Positions 6,171 through 6,394 of a DNA stretch of 6,394 bases are shown one piece after another. The notes beneath the pieces were generated by a model. That model saw only the letters and a list, made by a program, of their open reading frames with translations. It had not been told where the DNA came from and made no database searches. How positions within the stretch are numbered: the stretch's first letter is position 1; each line of letters begins with the position of its first letter. Origin of the DNA: Candidatus Zixiibacteriota bacterium (GTDB lineage: Bacteria; Zixibacteria; MSB-5A5; GN15; FEB-12). Where the stretch lies: positions 1-6,394 of the forward strand of contig QNAG01000159.1 in the NCBI GenBank assembly GCA_003641415.1. Direction: 5' to 3'. A program made the position numbers and the translations under genes.

Positions 6171-6394
6171 TTAGTTACTTCCAAACAAATAGGCTTTCGT
6201 TTGAGATGAAAACAACATCGCCATCCCCCCTCCTGCCAATAACATAAGAATAATATTCTCGTAATGACTATAGCCAAAGATAGCCAGCAGAATAATCAAA
6301 CCATTGATTACAATCTGCCCATACCAGCCCCATGTCTTGAGTCCTATATACGCATAGGCCATAATGATTAACAACACTCCCAGAAGTAAAAACA
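6171..6394 (-). CDS. Small multi-pass membrane protein, 5' end beyond the window
   Basis: The frame is open to the right edge, so the true start is probably outside. About 74 residues are visible, ending at a TAA at 6173-6171. A GTG at 6377 is an internal candidate start but has no good ribosome-binding site. Three hydrophobic segments can be seen: one before the GLKTWGWYGQ turn, one around IVINGLIILLAIFGY, and one around IILMLLAGGGMAMLF. The protein closes with SSQTKAYLFGSN. The pattern of a helix, a short K-x-WGW loop, further helices and a TKAY-F end recalls small uncharacterised integral membrane proteins of bacteria and archaea. No function can be given. It lies 53 bases upstream of the tRNA gene on the same strand. 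Confidence 0.6.
   Translation of the reverse strand, partial: FLLLGVLLIIMAYAYIGLKTWGWYGQIVINGLIILLAIFGYSHYENIILMLLAGGGMAMLFSSQTKAYLFGSN

Overview
This window comes from a bacterial chromosome of moderate GC content and carries a nucleotide-sugar supply region. Every confident gene lies on the minus strand, so in transcription order the window reads from high to low coordinates. Bacterial Shine-Dalgarno sites, translationally coupled genes and a tRNA gene without an encoded CCA support a bacterium. Short palindromic repeats in the spacers are of a kind I associate with genomes of uncultured or environmental bacteria. The phylum cannot be fixed from this sequence.

Right edge (6394 to 6015): the 3' part of a small multi-pass membrane protein gene, then a complete tRNA-Phe(GAA) gene followed at once by an intrinsic terminator. 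A spacer of about 340 bases (6044-5704) holds a 74-bp composite palindromic (REPIN-like) element and only a weak promoter candidate for the next operon.

Centre (5703 to 2278): a complete dTDP-L-rhamnose gene set in the order rmlB, rmlA, rmlD, rmlC-like. RmlA makes dTDP-glucose, RmlB dehydrates it to the 4-keto-6-deoxy sugar, the RmlC-like cupin would epimerise C3 and C5, and RmlD reduces the product to dTDP-L-rhamnose. rmlA/rmlD and rmlD/rmlC overlap, whereas rmlB and rmlA are separated by a 117-bp spacer full of inverted repeats, one of which supplies the rmlA ribosome-binding site. The RmlC is not the usual ~180-residue enzyme but a short 156-residue relative.

A 429-bp stretch without a gene (2277-1849) follows, with a palindrome just upstream of the next ribosome-binding site.

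Left edge (1848 to 1): pseB and the first 229 codons of pseC, the first two enzymes of CMP-pseudaminic acid synthesis (UDP-GlcNAc 4,6-dehydratase/5-epimerase, then the PLP-dependent C4 aminotransferase). pseB has a C-terminal extension of about 70 residues whose coding sequence overlaps pseC by 50 bases. The gene is cut by the window edge; the rest of the pathway (pseH, pseG, pseI, pseF) would be expected further left.

The two cassettes together supply activated L-rhamnose and, most likely, pseudaminic acid for a surface glycan or glycoprotein. No glycosyltransferase or transporter lies in the window. I see no clearly new system; the points worth checking are the atypical RmlC, the PseB extension and the repeat-rich spacers.
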